NCBI GenBank assembly: GCA_937923175.1 | Contig: CALALB010000020.1 | Span: 2,501-66,500, forward strand | Reading direction: 5' to 3' | DNA: 64,000 nucleotides | Source of the DNA: an uncultured Chromatiaceae bacterium | GTDB lineage: Bacteria; Pseudomonadota; Gammaproteobacteria; Chromatiales; Chromatiaceae | Translations under genes and position numbers: made by a program | Notes under the pieces: generated by a model | Databases searched by the model: none | Seen by the model: the letters and a program-made list of their open reading frames with translations, nothing else | What the model was told of the DNA's origin: nothing | Shown here: one piece after another, positions 19,240 through 30,170 of the stretch | Position numbering within the stretch: the first letter of the stretch is position 1 | Layout of the letters: each line of letters begins with the position of its first letter

Positions 19240-19320
19240 ACGGCTTCGCCGTCCTTCGCGTTCATTTGCCGAGCCGTCCTTCACGTTCATTTGCCGATCG
19301 GCATCGCCGACGGCTTCGCC
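19236..19320. repeat. Short direct repeats after the hsdM fragment
   Basis: GCCGACGGCTTCGCC occurs at about 19236-19250 and again near 19306-19320, and between them TTCGCGTTCATTTGCCGA and TTCACGTTCATTTGCCGA repeat at about 27-bp spacing. The match to hsdM ends at the first copy. Confidence 0.6.
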
Positions 19321-19371
19321 ATCCGCGCACTTGCGCGTCCGTGCGCCTGCTGCCCCTATGGTCGAGAAACC

Positions 19372-19460
19372 GCCGAGGGGGGATGTGCAGGCATAGAGGG
19401 GGGATGTGCATATGCCGAGGGGGGATATGCAGGCATATAAGAAGAGTGCCGAGGGGGAAA
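19372..19460. repeat. Tandem G-rich repeats (GAGGGGGGATGTGCAGGCAT type)
   Basis: Four degenerate units occur in a row: 19372-19395, 19396-19413, 19414-19438 and a truncated one at 19448-19460. Each contains GAGGGGG(G)AT(G/A)TGC. There are no spacers of constant length, so it is not a CRISPR array; the run of G6 tracts could form unusual DNA structure. Confidence 0.6.
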
Positions 19461-19540
19461 ACTGGTTTCGGGATGCGAGCGACAGGTCGACACCCCCGAC
19501 CCCCGCCCCCCCATGTGGTCCATGTGGTAGGGGTGCTTGG

Positions 19541-19649
19541 ACGCACGTCGGCAGTGTTTGGTTCGAAACAAGCGGAAGGCCTTGTTTCGTTTTGCAACGA
19601 GCGCAGAAACCGCCGACGCGCGTCGGCAGTGTTTGGTTCGAAACAAGCG
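19541..19649. repeat. 34-bp direct repeat (two copies, 75 bp apart) with a 16-bp palindrome
   Basis: Positions 19541-19574 and 19616-19649 are identical in 33 of 34 bases (core GTCGGCAGTGTTTGGTTCGA). The second copy begins inside a perfect palindrome GCCGACGCGCGTCGGC (19612-19627). Between the copies, CGAAACAAG (19564-19572) and CTTGTTTCG (19581-19589) form a 9-bp inverted repeat. Confidence 0.7.
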
Positions 19650-19751
19650 ATAAAGGTACCTAACCACCGCCGACGCGCGCCATACCGTTTCGCCGGCATC
19701 CCATACACGCGCAAAAGGCAAAAAACAAGCCAACCACACGCAACGCAACAT

Positions 19752-19784
19752 GTTTCAAAACGCAGCAATGCTGCATTTTGTAAC
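19752..19784. repeat. Long imperfect hairpin in the repeat patch
   Basis: GTTTCAAAACGCAGCA pairs with TGCTGCATTTTGTAAC across a single A, a 16-bp stem with two imperfect pairs. It is followed by AAGCGATAAACGGCACCTA, which echoes AAGCGATAAAGGTACCTA at about 19645. Confidence 0.6.
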
Positions 19785-19799
19785 AAGCGATAAACGGCA

Positions 19800-19903
19800 C
19801 CTAGGGGAGATGTGCCACCTGTACAGGACATGTACCAGCGCACGGACCAAAAGGATGTGCCACCGTGCCAGGGGCGTGTGCCAACATGAGTAAAAATACC
19901 TAG

Positions 19904-19916
<13 letters not shown>
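19800..19916. repeat. Cluster of GATGTGC-type short repeats before truncated hsdR
   Basis: CCTAGGGGAGATGTGCCACC, GGATGTGCCACC, GCGTGTGCCA and CCTAGTGGAGATGTGCGAAG occur in close succession, partly as direct repeats. The pattern is like multiple transposase-binding sites at an insertion-sequence end, which is inference. The last copy abuts the first codons of truncated hsdR. Confidence 0.45.
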
Positions 19917-22789
<2,873 letters not shown>

Positions 22790-22870
22790 AATGCGTCATC
22801 GAGATATCCGCTGTAGAGGGTGGAGTGGGCGAATAACGCTTTATGAAACGGTCCGGCCTGCGTCACTCGC

Positions 22871-22904
22871 TTGACCTCCTCCCCGGACTGAAGGCCGGAG
22901 ATTC
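22871..22904 (-). ncRNA. Right-end hairpin of an IS200/IS605-type element (omega-RNA 3' scaffold-like)
   Basis: Read on the minus strand, GAATCTCCGGCCTTCAGTCC continues into GGGGAGGAGGTCAA. This matches the well-known right end of TnpB-carrying IS200/IS605 elements, a CG-rich hairpin closed by GGAGGNNGTCAA, which is also the 3' end of the TnpB guide RNA scaffold. It directly follows the tnpB C-terminal remnant. The bases below 22871 would be the guide or flanking target. Whether any RNA is made now is unknown. Confidence 0.55.
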
Positions 22905-23003
22905 CTACGGCGACACCTGAGTCGCTTCGATGGGTTCCTGCCTCATTGAGGCAGGCGACGGCGCAAACCGCCCAGCACTTACGTGCCTCTCTACAGGCTT
23001 CAC
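22905..23003 (-). pseudogene. C-terminal remnant of TnpB (IS200/IS605 family)
   Basis: Minus-strand codons ending at the TAG at 22907-22905 read VKPVERHVSAGRFAPSPASM and then RQEPIEATQVSP. TnpB proteins of this family typically end with a KPV...PASMKQEP-like tail, and the stop lies next to the right-end hairpin as in intact elements. A stop codon appears in frame about 13 codons upstream, and no zinc ribbon or catalytic core is found, so only the last 30-40 codons survive. Confidence 0.55.
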
Positions 23004-23545
23004 CTCCCGCCTGTCCGGCGGTAGGTCTTACGACACCAGAGATAGAACAGCAACAAAGTCCGCGCTATCCTTCCTGGCCTGAAAGCTTGGCTTGCCGCGC
23101 ACTGGGTCGGGGAGCAACTCGATGCAACCGTTGCCCGGTTTTACCGCACCAGGACAGCAATTGGCCTCGGGGGCGTTGATCTTGGATCAAGCGGCTCCCC
23201 ACCCGCCAGCAGCGAGAGGATCGAGGCGCTAAGGCCTCTTGGGGCAGCGCTGCGGCATCTTGGGATGAGCAGGCGGCTCAGGTGCAAGCCCAAGGCGGCG
23301 AGGATCAATGCCGGGTTTGCGGCACAGTCTAGATTCGCCTGTGGGAAGCCAAAACCGTCTGGGCAGGAAGAGAACTGTGCACATGTGCGCCTTTCTTGAT
23401 GGCAGGCTTAGATCCAAGGGTCAGGACCTCGATGTGTTGACCCAAAGGTGGCAGATGCCGAGGACCTGCCCTTCGCCGGACGACCCCCAGGGTAATCCCC
23501 TGCCCATTTGCATCCTTCGCTTAACCCAACAATCGAGTTGTCTCT
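23004..23545. other. Unassigned spacer between transposon remnant and echE
   Basis: 542 bp with no gene I recognise. A frame without a credible start stays open on the plus strand for 117 codons (23046 to a TGA at 23397-23399), reading in part LKAWLAAHWVGEQLDATVAR; I cannot place it in a family. No ribosome-binding site or promoter stands out before echE. Confidence 0.5.
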
Positions 23546-24628
23546 ATGGCCAACACCACCCTTGTTCCCTTCGGCCCCCAGCATCCGGTCCTGCCTGAGC
23601 CGATCCATCTAGACCTCGAGCTCGAGGATGAGCGGGTGGTCCGCGCCCTGCCCTCGATCGGCTATGTCCACCGAGGACTAGAACGTCTGGCTGAACATTA
23701 TGACTTTATCGAGATGGCCCAGGTCGCCGAGCGGATCTGTGGGATCTGCAGCTTTATCCACGGCCAGGGTTATTGCCAGGGCGTCGAATCCTTGATGGGT
23801 GTCGAGGTCCCGCCGCGCGCAGCCTATCTGCGCACCCTTTGGGCTGAACTCTCGCGTATCCAAAGCCATCTTTTATGGTTAGGCCTTGCCGCCGATGCCT
23901 TGGGCTATGAAAGCCTGTTTCAGCATAGTTGGCGTATCCGGGAGCAGGTACTCGACCTTATCGAGGAAACGGCGGGTGGACGGGTGATCTTTGGGGTATG
24001 CAAGGTCGGGGGGGTACGCAAGGATGTCGATGCCGAACTCTTGCAGTCGGTTCGCCAGCGGATTGGCACCATCCGCACTCAGTTCGCCGAGATCACCCGG
24101 ATCTTTACGGTCGACCCGACGATCCAGAGACGCACCCGGGGGATCGGTTATCTCAGCCCCGAGGATGCCCATCATCTGGGCGCGGTCGGGCCAGTGGCCA
24201 GGGGAAGCGGCATTGCGCGCGACACCCGCACCCTCGGCTATGCCGCATACGGCGAGCTCGACTGGGAACCGATCGTGGAGCAAGGCGGCGACTGCTATGC
24301 GCGCTGTCTGGTGCGTATCCGCGAGATCGATCAATCCTGTGAGCTCATCATCCAGTGTATCGACCGCATGCCTGATGGCCCCATCGAGGTCTCGGTCAAG
24401 GGCAAGCGGCCGCAGGGAGAGGCGCTCTTTCGCTTAGAACAGCCACGCGGCGAGGTCTGTTATTACATGCATGCCAGCGGCAAAAAGAACCTGGATCGCT
24501 TCCGGGTCCGCACCCCGACCTTTGCCAATATTGCACCCCTGGTGCATATGCTAAAAGGCTGTGAGCTTGCCGATGTGCCGGTGATCGTCCTAACCATTGA
24601 CCCCTGTGTCAGTTGCAATGAACGGTGA
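23546..24628 (+). CDS. echE: Ech-type [NiFe]-hydrogenase large subunit
   Basis: A 360-residue catalytic subunit. Both NiFe-binding motifs are intact: Cys65 and Cys68 in ERICGICSFIHG and Cys354 and Cys357 in DPCVSCNER. This separates it from NuoD of complex I, which lacks these cysteines. The protein ends two residues after the last motif residue, so no C-terminal peptide needs to be removed, as reported for CooH and EchE. Also seen are IGYVHRGLERLAE and ELSRIQSHLLWLG. It overlaps echF by GTGA. It is separated from echABCD by about 4.5 kb of foreign DNA and has no obvious ribosome-binding site, so its expression may now depend on a new promoter. Confidence 0.93.
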   Translation: MANTTLVPFGPQHPVLPEPIHLDLELEDERVVRALPSIGYVHRGLERLAEHYDFIEMAQVAERICGICSFIHGQGYCQGVESLMGVEVPPRAAYLRTLWAELSRIQSHLLWLGLAADALGYESLFQHSWRIREQVLDLIEETAGGRVIFGVCKVGGVRKDVDAELLQSVRQRIGTIRTQFAEITRIFTVDPTIQRRTRGIGYLSPEDAHHLGAVGPVARGSGIARDTRTLGYAAYGELDWEPIVEQGGDCYARCLVRIREIDQSCELIIQCIDRMPDGPIEVSVKGKRPQGEALFRLEQPRGEVCYYMHASGKKNLDRFRVRTPTFANIAPLVHMLKGCELADVPVIVLTIDPCVSCNER

Positions 24629-25035
24629 GCGCGATGTTGTCCTGGTCAATCCGTCCGATCGCTGAGTTGGTTCTGCGCAATGTCCGGCGCCAGCCGGCTA
24701 CCCGTCTGTATCCGCGCGAACGGCGCTCCCCCTTTCCCCGTACCCGCGGCCAGATCGCCTTTCGCATCGATGATTGCGATTTCTGCACCATCTGCGCCCA
24801 CAAGTGCCCGACCCAGGCGATCGTCGTCCACCGGATCGACAAGACCTGGGCCATCGATCATGGGCGCTGTATCCTCTGCAGCAACTGCGTCGAGGGTTGT
24901 CCCAATGGCTGTATTCGCCTGCGCAATGAGCCTCATCCGCCGTTGCGCGCCCATGAGATCCTGACCTTTCGCAAGGGGTATGAATCCCCTCCGCCACCTC
25001 CGCCGGTCACAGTCGAGCCGCCAACAGCGGGTTGA
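24625..25035 (+). CDS. echF: Ech-type hydrogenase ferredoxin-like subunit (NuoI-like)
   Basis: About 136 residues with two [4Fe-4S] motifs, CDFCTICAHKCP and CILCSNCVEGCP, which pass electrons between soluble ferredoxin and the small subunit. A basic N-terminal region and a proline-rich tail (ESPPPPPPVTVEPP) flank them. The GTG at 24625 overlaps the echE stop; an ATG three codons later (24634) is an alternative. The tail is longer than usual for the subunit. Confidence 0.9.
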   Translation: MSAMLSWSIRPIAELVLRNVRRQPATRLYPRERRSPFPRTRGQIAFRIDDCDFCTICAHKCPTQAIVVHRIDKTWAIDHGRCILCSNCVEGCPNGCIRLRNEPHPPLRAHEILTFRKGYESPPPPPPVTVEPPTAG

Positions 25036-25128
25036 TCAGGAGCCATCCCCCTGAGCTTATCCTGGACCCCCGCCGATGGAGTCCAGAGACCAGTGATCCA
25101 GTTTTGAGCCTTGCAAACCCAGCTATCC

Positions 25129-26229
25129 ATGTCTCTGACCACCCCAGCTTGCCGTCCTGAGGCCAGGATCATCCAAGGCGTAAGAGCGGGGCCCTCTCTC
25201 GCCCAGACGAGAGGCTTGCTGGGTTGTCTAGTGATCCTGCTTGCCCTGGGCTGTAGCCGCCAGGCAACCTTGATCGAACTGAGCGGCTCTACGATGGGGA
25301 CCTACTACTCAGTCAAGATCGCCCGACCGCCAAGCGGCATCACCCCCGAGAGCCTGGCGCCCCGGCTCGAACAACTGCTCGCTGCGGTCAACGCCGAGAT
25401 CTCGACCTATGATCCCCAGTCGGAGCTTTCGCGGCTGAATGCCAACCCGAGCACCGATTGGATAGAGGTCTCTCCCAATCTCTATGCCGCGATCGCCGAG
25501 GGCCAGCGCCTTGCTGCCCTCACTGAAGGGACCTTTGACATTACCGTCGGCCCCTTGGTCAATCTCTGGGGATTTGGACCCGAACGCCGTTCTTCCCAAC
25601 CTCCAACCGAGGCCGAGATCCAGGCAGCGCGCGCCCGGGTCGGCTATCGCAAGCTCGAGCTCAGATCCGATCCGCCGGCGGTGCGCAAGGCGCGCGGCGA
25701 TCTCTATTTGGATCTCTCGGCCCTCGGTGAAGGCTATGGGGTCGAGCGCATCGCCGCCTGGTTAGAATCGCAAGGGATTCAGGATTATCTGGTAGCGATC
25801 GCCGGTACCATCCGTGCCAAGGGGCTGAATGCTCAGGGCAGACCCTGGGGGATTGCGATCGAAGAGCCGCTCCCTGACCGGCGCGCCGTCCATCGCATCA
25901 TCCCGCTCTCGAATCTCGCCGTCTCGACCTCGGGCGATTATCGGAATTTCTTTGACTACGAGGGTAGGCGCTATGGACATGAGATCGATCCTATAACAGG
26001 TGCGCCAATGGCCGGTCGCCTGGCCTCGGTCAGCGTGCTTGGCGACAATGCCATGGCCATCGATGGTCTTGCCACCGCCTTGATGGTCTTGGGCGAGGAG
26101 CGGGGTTGCAAGTTTGCCGAGGATCAGGGGATCGCGGCCTATTTCATCCTGCGCACCGAGCCAGGATTGAAGACCATAGCCACCTCGGCCTTCCGCGGTT
26201 ATCTCCAGGGCGCATCTGGGTCACCCTGA
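25129..26229 (+). CDS. apbE: FAD:protein FMN transferase (ApbE family lipoprotein)
   Basis: ApbE enzymes attach FMN covalently to threonine of exported or membrane redox proteins such as RnfG/RnfD and NqrB/C. The 366-residue product has a signal peptide with lipobox (ILLALGC), then GSTMGTYYSVKI, ISTYDPQSELSRLN, DITVGPLVNLWGFGP, DLSALGEGYGVERIA, VSTSGDYRNFFDYEG and the metal-binding AIDGLATALMVLG. One motif deviates: the usual VEIGGEIRAKG reads VAIAGTIRAKG, which changes the flavin-binding Gly-Glu. Start is the ATG at 25129; the n-region is unusually long. It follows the hydrogenase genes by 93 bp, but Ech has no known covalent flavin, so its target is likely elsewhere. Confidence 0.9.
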   Translation: MSLTTPACRPEARIIQGVRAGPSLAQTRGLLGCLVILLALGCSRQATLIELSGSTMGTYYSVKIARPPSGITPESLAPRLEQLLAAVNAEISTYDPQSELSRLNANPSTDWIEVSPNLYAAIAEGQRLAALTEGTFDITVGPLVNLWGFGPERRSSQPPTEAEIQAARARVGYRKLELRSDPPAVRKARGDLYLDLSALGEGYGVERIAAWLESQGIQDYLVAIAGTIRAKGLNAQGRPWGIAIEEPLPDRRAVHRIIPLSNLAVSTSGDYRNFFDYEGRRYGHEIDPITGAPMAGRLASVSVLGDNAMAIDGLATALMVLGEERGCKFAEDQGIAAYFILRTEPGLKTIATSAFRGYLQGASGSP

Positions 26230-26423
26230 AACCGCCTGGCCAACGCCTTGCCCTGCCGCTTGTCATCCCTGAACCCTAGAAACAGACCGAGCGCCTAGCC
26301 ATCCCGATCGACCCAATACACCAAATATCGAACATTGATATCCGCTTGGATTCAGGGCGGTCCGGGACAAACAGCCCGAGGTCTTTCATGTTAAAGTTTG
26401 CTGCCGTTCTTGCGGCGCTGCAG

Positions 26424-26455
26424 CCGACCTGCGGTCCATCCCGGTGTCAGGTCGG
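26424..26455 (+). promoter_or_regulatory. Inverted repeat in the hppA leader
   Basis: CCGACCTG (26424-26431) and CAGGTCGG (26448-26455) form a perfect 8-bp stem with a 16-base loop, 29 bp upstream of the hppA ribosome-binding site. It may be a leader hairpin or an operator; the rest of the 268-bp gap shows nothing else I can name. Confidence 0.35.
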
Positions 26456-26497
26456 TCTGATGTCCTGGTTCATAAAAAACCCAGAAGGGGGATCCTT

Positions 26498-28531
26498 ATG
26501 ACAGACTTTGTTCTCTGGCTAGCCATCTCCTCAGGGGGGCTGGCCATCGCCTTTGGCCTTGTGGTCATCGCCTGGATCTTGAATCAATCCGCAGGTTCGG
26601 AGCGGATGCGCGAGATCGCTGCTGCGGTTCAGACAGGTGCCCGCGCCTATCTCAATCGTCAATATACGACTATTGCGATGGCCGGCGCCGGGCTTTTCGT
26701 CATCCTTTGGCTATCGCTAGGGCTTCATACCGCCATCGGTTTTGCCATCGGCGCGATCCTCTCCGGGATGGCCGGCTATATCGGGATGAATGTCTCGGTA
26801 CGCGCCAATGTGCGCACCGCCCAGGCTGCAACCCAAGGACTGGAACAGGCGCTCGCTATTGCCTTTCGCGGCGGCGCGGTCACAGGCCTTCTCGTGGTTG
26901 GTCTGGGGTTGCTGGGGGTGGCCGGCTATTTCATGTATCTCGGCGCAAACGAACAGGCGCTCCATGCCCTCGTCGGTCTGGCTTTCGGGGGTTCCTTGAT
27001 CTCGATCTTTGCCCGTCTGGGTGGCGGGATCTTCACTAAGGGCGCAGATGTTGGCGCCGATCTAGTCGGCAAGGTTGAGGCCGGTATCCCGGAGGACGAT
27101 CCCCGCAATCCCGCCGTCATCGCCGATAATGTCGGCGACAATGTCGGCGACTGCGCCGGGATGGCGGCCGACCTATTCGAGACCTATGCGGTAACCATCA
27201 TCGCCACCATGGTCCTAGGTGGCCTGATGTTCAAGGCCGCAGACGGTGGGCTGGCGATGAACTATGTGATCTATCCGCTGGCCTTAGGGGCAGCCTCGAT
27301 CATCGCCTCGGTCATCGGCGCCTTCTTTGTCAAGGCCAATGAGGGTGGGCGGATCATGCACGCACTCTATCGCGGCATGGCGGTGGCTGGCGGCCTAGCC
27401 TTCATACTCTTCGCCATCCTGACCGGTCTTCTGATGGGCGGGCATTTCTTCTCCATGCTCCTTTGCGCCCTGATCGGTCTGGCTCTGACCGCAGCCATGA
27501 TGTTCATCACCGAGTATTACACCGCCACCGAATTCCCCCCGGTGCGCTCTGTCGCCGAGGCCTCGCAGACCGGGCATGCCACCAACATCATCGCGGGACT
27601 CGCCGTCTCCATGAAATCCACTGCCTTGCCGGTGCTTGCTGTCTGTACTGCGATCTGGGCTGCCTATCTGGCTGCCGGTCTCTATGGCATCGCCATTGCT
27701 GCAACTGCCATGCTCTCCATGGCGGGGATGGTGGTCGCGCTCGACGCCTATGGGCCGATCACCGACAACGCTGGCGGGATCGCCGAGATGGCTGGCCTAC
27801 CCAAGGATGTGCGTAAGATCACCGATGCCTTGGATGCCGTCGGCAACACCACCAAGGCGGTCACCAAGGGCTATGCCATCGGCTCGGCGGGTCTGGCGGC
27901 CCTGGTACTCTTTGCCGACTACACCCACAATCTCCAGGCCGTCGGCAAGATGCAGGAGTTCGTGTTATCCGATCCCGCGATTATCATCGGGCTCTTTATC
28001 GGCGGGCTGGTGCCCTATCTCTTCGGCTCCATGGCCATGGAGGCGGTGGGACGGGCGGCAAGCTCAGTGGTCATCGAGGTGCGCCGTCAGTTTCGTGAGA
28101 TCCAGGGGATCATGGAAGGCACAGCCAAGCCCGATTATTCGCGCGCCGTCGATATGCTCACCCGGGCTGCGATCAAGGAAATGGTCATCCCCTCGCTGCT
28201 CCCGATCCTAGTCCCGATCGCGGTGGCCATTGGGATCAATATCCTGATGGGTGACGGCGCCGGGATTCGCGCGCTCGGCGGGATGCTGATCGGCACCATC
28301 GTCACTGGGCTCTTCGTCGCCATCTCGATGTGCACCGGCGGCGGCGCCTGGGACAATGCCAAGAAATACATCGAGGAGGGCAACTTCGGCGGCAAGGGCT
28401 CAGAGACCCACAAGGCCGCGGTTACCGGCGATACCGTCGGCGATCCCTATAAGGACACCGCCGGTCCCGCTATCAACCCGCTGATCAAGATCATCAATAT
28501 CGTCGCCTTGCTCTTGGTACCTTTGCTTTGA
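26498..28531 (+). CDS. hppA: K+-independent proton-pumping membrane pyrophosphatase
   Basis: HppA couples pyrophosphate hydrolysis to H+ export or chromatophore loading. The 677-residue protein has about 16 membrane segments and the catalytic loop [20 protein letters not shown] and [20 protein letters not shown]. Lys453 in GNTTKAV marks the K+-independent class; K+-dependent enzymes have Ala there. The second acidic motif [12 protein letters not shown] is intact, as is the C-terminal [19 protein letters not shown]. The ATG at 26498 follows GAAGGGG with 7-bp spacing; an open frame extends upstream without homology. Confidence 0.96.
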   Translation: MTDFVLWLAISSGGLAIAFGLVVIAWILNQSAGSERMREIAAAVQTGARAYLNRQYTTIAMAGAGLFVILWLSLGLHTAIGFAIGAILSGMAGYIGMNVSVRANVRTAQAATQGLEQALAIAFRGGAVTGLLVVGLGLLGVAGYFMYLGANEQALHALVGLAFGGSLISIFARLGGGIFTKGADVGADLVGKVEAGIPEDDPRNPAVIADNVGDNVGDCAGMAADLFETYAVTIIATMVLGGLMFKAADGGLAMNYVIYPLALGAASIIASVIGAFFVKANEGGRIMHALYRGMAVAGGLAFILFAILTGLLMGGHFFSMLLCALIGLALTAAMMFITEYYTATEFPPVRSVAEASQTGHATNIIAGLAVSMKSTALPVLAVCTAIWAAYLAAGLYGIAIAATAMLSMAGMVVALDAYGPITDNAGGIAEMAGLPKDVRKITDALDAVGNTTKAVTKGYAIGSAGLAALVLFADYTHNLQAVGKMQEFVLSDPAIIIGLFIGGLVPYLFGSMAMEAVGRAASSVVIEVRRQFREIQGIMEGTAKPDYSRAVDMLTRAAIKEMVIPSLLPILVPIAVAIGINILMGDGAGIRALGGMLIGTIVTGLFVAISMCTGGGAWDNAKKYIEEGNFGGKGSETHKAAVTGDTVGDPYKDTAGPAINPLIKIINIVALLLVPLL

Positions 28532-28540
28532 TGCGTGCCG

Positions 28541-28564
28541 CCCCTCTCCTCAAGCAGGGAGGGG
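28541..28564 (+). terminator. Stem-loop after hppA
   Basis: CCCCTCTCC (28541-28549) pairs with GGGAGGGG (28557-28564) with one bulge and a 7-base loop, starting 10 bp after the hppA stop. No T-run follows, and the G-rich arm also lies just upstream of an ATG at 28571, so it could affect translation of the next gene. Confidence 0.45.
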
Positions 28565-28633
28565 GGTTGAATGCTTGAATCGATCAATCCTGATTCCATC
28601 TCTTTTCCCCCACGAGTCTTGATCGGTCTAACC

Positions 28634-29380
28634 ATGATGAGTCGCTCGCTTTTTTTGGGTTTATTCCTCGCCACGATCTCCCTTGCCCACGCTGAGGGTC
28701 ATCATGAAGCCCATCATTGGGGCTATGTCGGCCAGGAGGGGCCCGAGCATTGGGCCGAACTGGATCCAAGTTTCGATCTCTGTAAACGCGGCAAGAATCA
28801 ATCGCCGATCGATTTGAAAAACTTCGTCGATGCCCGCCTACCCCCGGTCGGCCTTCATTACCAGGCGGGGGGCTATGAGGAGATCAATAACGGCCATACC
28901 ATCCAGGTCGATTATGATCACGGCAGCACCATCACCCTCGATGGGCGTGAGTATGAGCTCAAGCAATTCCATTTCCACACCCCAAGCGAAAACCATATCC
29001 AGGGCAAGGAATTCCCCATGGAGGCCCATCTGGTCCATGCTGACCAAGCAGGCAATCTGCTCGTGATCGCGGTGATGATCGAGGAAGGGCCGGAAAACCC
29101 CGTGCTCGCCGCTGCCTGGTCGGTCATGCCGGAGCAGCCCGAGACAATGGTCCATCTTAGCAATAAGATCTCAGCCGAGGGATTACTGCCGGCCGACCGC
29201 GACTATTATCGCTTCGAGGGCTCTTTAACCACGCCACCCTGTTCCGAAGGGGTGATCTGGCTGGTGATGAAACACCCTATCACTGCCTCTGCCGCCCAGA
29301 TCAGACGCTTTGCCCAGGTGATGGGTCATCCCAATAACCGTCCGATCCAGCCGCTCAATGCCCGACTGGTCATCGAGTGA
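28634..29380 (+). CDS. Periplasmic alpha-type carbonic anhydrase
   Basis: Alpha-carbonic anhydrases interconvert CO2 and bicarbonate; this one should work in the periplasm. From the ATG at 28634 the signal peptide SLFLGLFLATISLAHA is followed by HHWGYVGQEGPEHW, the NQSPIDL motif, zinc ligands His113 and His115 (FHFHTPSEN) and His132 (MEAHLVH), and SLTTPPCSEGVIW. Length is 248 residues. An ATG at 28571 has a better-placed G-rich Shine-Dalgarno but would add 21 residues before the signal peptide. It overlaps the next gene by 23 bp. Confidence 0.92.
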   Translation: MMSRSLFLGLFLATISLAHAEGHHEAHHWGYVGQEGPEHWAELDPSFDLCKRGKNQSPIDLKNFVDARLPPVGLHYQAGGYEEINNGHTIQVDYDHGSTITLDGREYELKQFHFHTPSENHIQGKEFPMEAHLVHADQAGNLLVIAVMIEEGPENPVLAAAWSVMPEQPETMVHLSNKISAEGLLPADRDYYRFEGSLTTPPCSEGVIWLVMKHPITASAAQIRRFAQVMGHPNNRPIQPLNARLVIE

Positions 29381-30170
29381 GAGGGATCCCTTTCGGCTCT
29401 ATCAGCTCGCCGTCCAAAACCCCGAGGCCGAGAGCAAGTTGATCGACCAGTTTTTCGCCGAGCGCCGCGGGTTTCTCCCGCGGCGGCTGCGCGAGGATTT
29501 TTGTGGGACGGCGGCGCTGTGCGCTGCCTGGGTCAGATACCGACCCGACAATCTGGCCTGGGGTATCGATTGTGACCCTAAGGCGCTCGCCTGGGGTCGC
29601 CTCTATAATCTCGGCCGACTCACTGCCGATCAGCAGGGCCGCGTCGCGCTCATCGCCGGCGACGTCCGCTCGGTTACAACCCCAAAGGTCGAGGTCATCG
29701 CGGCCCTTAATTTTAGCTATTGGGTCCTCAAGACCCGTTTAGAGCTTGGCGGCTATCTGCGACATATCCATAGCCAGCTCGCCCCCCAGGGTCTGCTGAT
29801 TCTCGATGTCCATGGTGGACCCGATGCCCTGCGCCTACACACCGAATGCCGGCAGGTCGAGGATCCACGCGGCGGCACCTTCGACTATCTCTGGGAACGG
29901 GCGGATTTCGACCCCATCAGCCACTGCCAGGTCTGTCATATCCATTTTCGATTTGCAGATGGCAGGCTCCTCGAACGCGCCTTCAGCTATGAATGGCGGC
30001 TCTGGACGCCTCCAGAGCTGATCGACCTGCTGACCGAGTGCGGTTTTAGCCGGGTTGATGTCTATTGGCAGGGCTGGGATGAAGAGGGCAATCCGGACGG
30101 TCGGTTCGCCGCTGTCAAGCGCGGTCGCCCCGACGATCTCTGGATCGCCTATCTCGTCGCTGAAGCCTAG
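29358..30170 (+). CDS. Class I SAM-dependent methyltransferase
   Basis: A 270-residue cytoplasmic protein. The SAM-binding region is REDFCGTAALCAAWVR, then LAWGIDCDPKALAWG, GDVRSV, NFSYWVLKTR and APQGLLILDVHGG, a Rossmann methyltransferase order. The acceptor cannot be deduced. It starts inside the end of the carbonic anhydrase gene in another frame, implying coupling, and its 3' end overlaps malQ by 4 bp from the other strand. Confidence 0.82.
   Translation: MPDWSSSERDPFRLYQLAVQNPEAESKLIDQFFAERRGFLPRRLREDFCGTAALCAAWVRYRPDNLAWGIDCDPKALAWGRLYNLGRLTADQQGRVALIAGDVRSVTTPKVEVIAALNFSYWVLKTRLELGGYLRHIHSQLAPQGLLILDVHGGPDALRLHTECRQVEDPRGGTFDYLWERADFDPISHCQVCHIHFRFADGRLLERAFSYEWRLWTPPELIDLLTECGFSRVDVYWQGWDEEGNPDGRFAAVKRGRPDDLWIAYLVAEA

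Noticed and set aside
19372..19460. CRISPR-like array
   Set aside because: The four units are contiguous, degenerate and lack spacers of constant length; no cas gene is nearby.
19005..19793. 262-codon plus-strand frame overlapping the hsdM fragment
   Set aside because: It is in a different frame from the HsdM match and runs through the repeat patch with Arg-rich low-complexity sequence.
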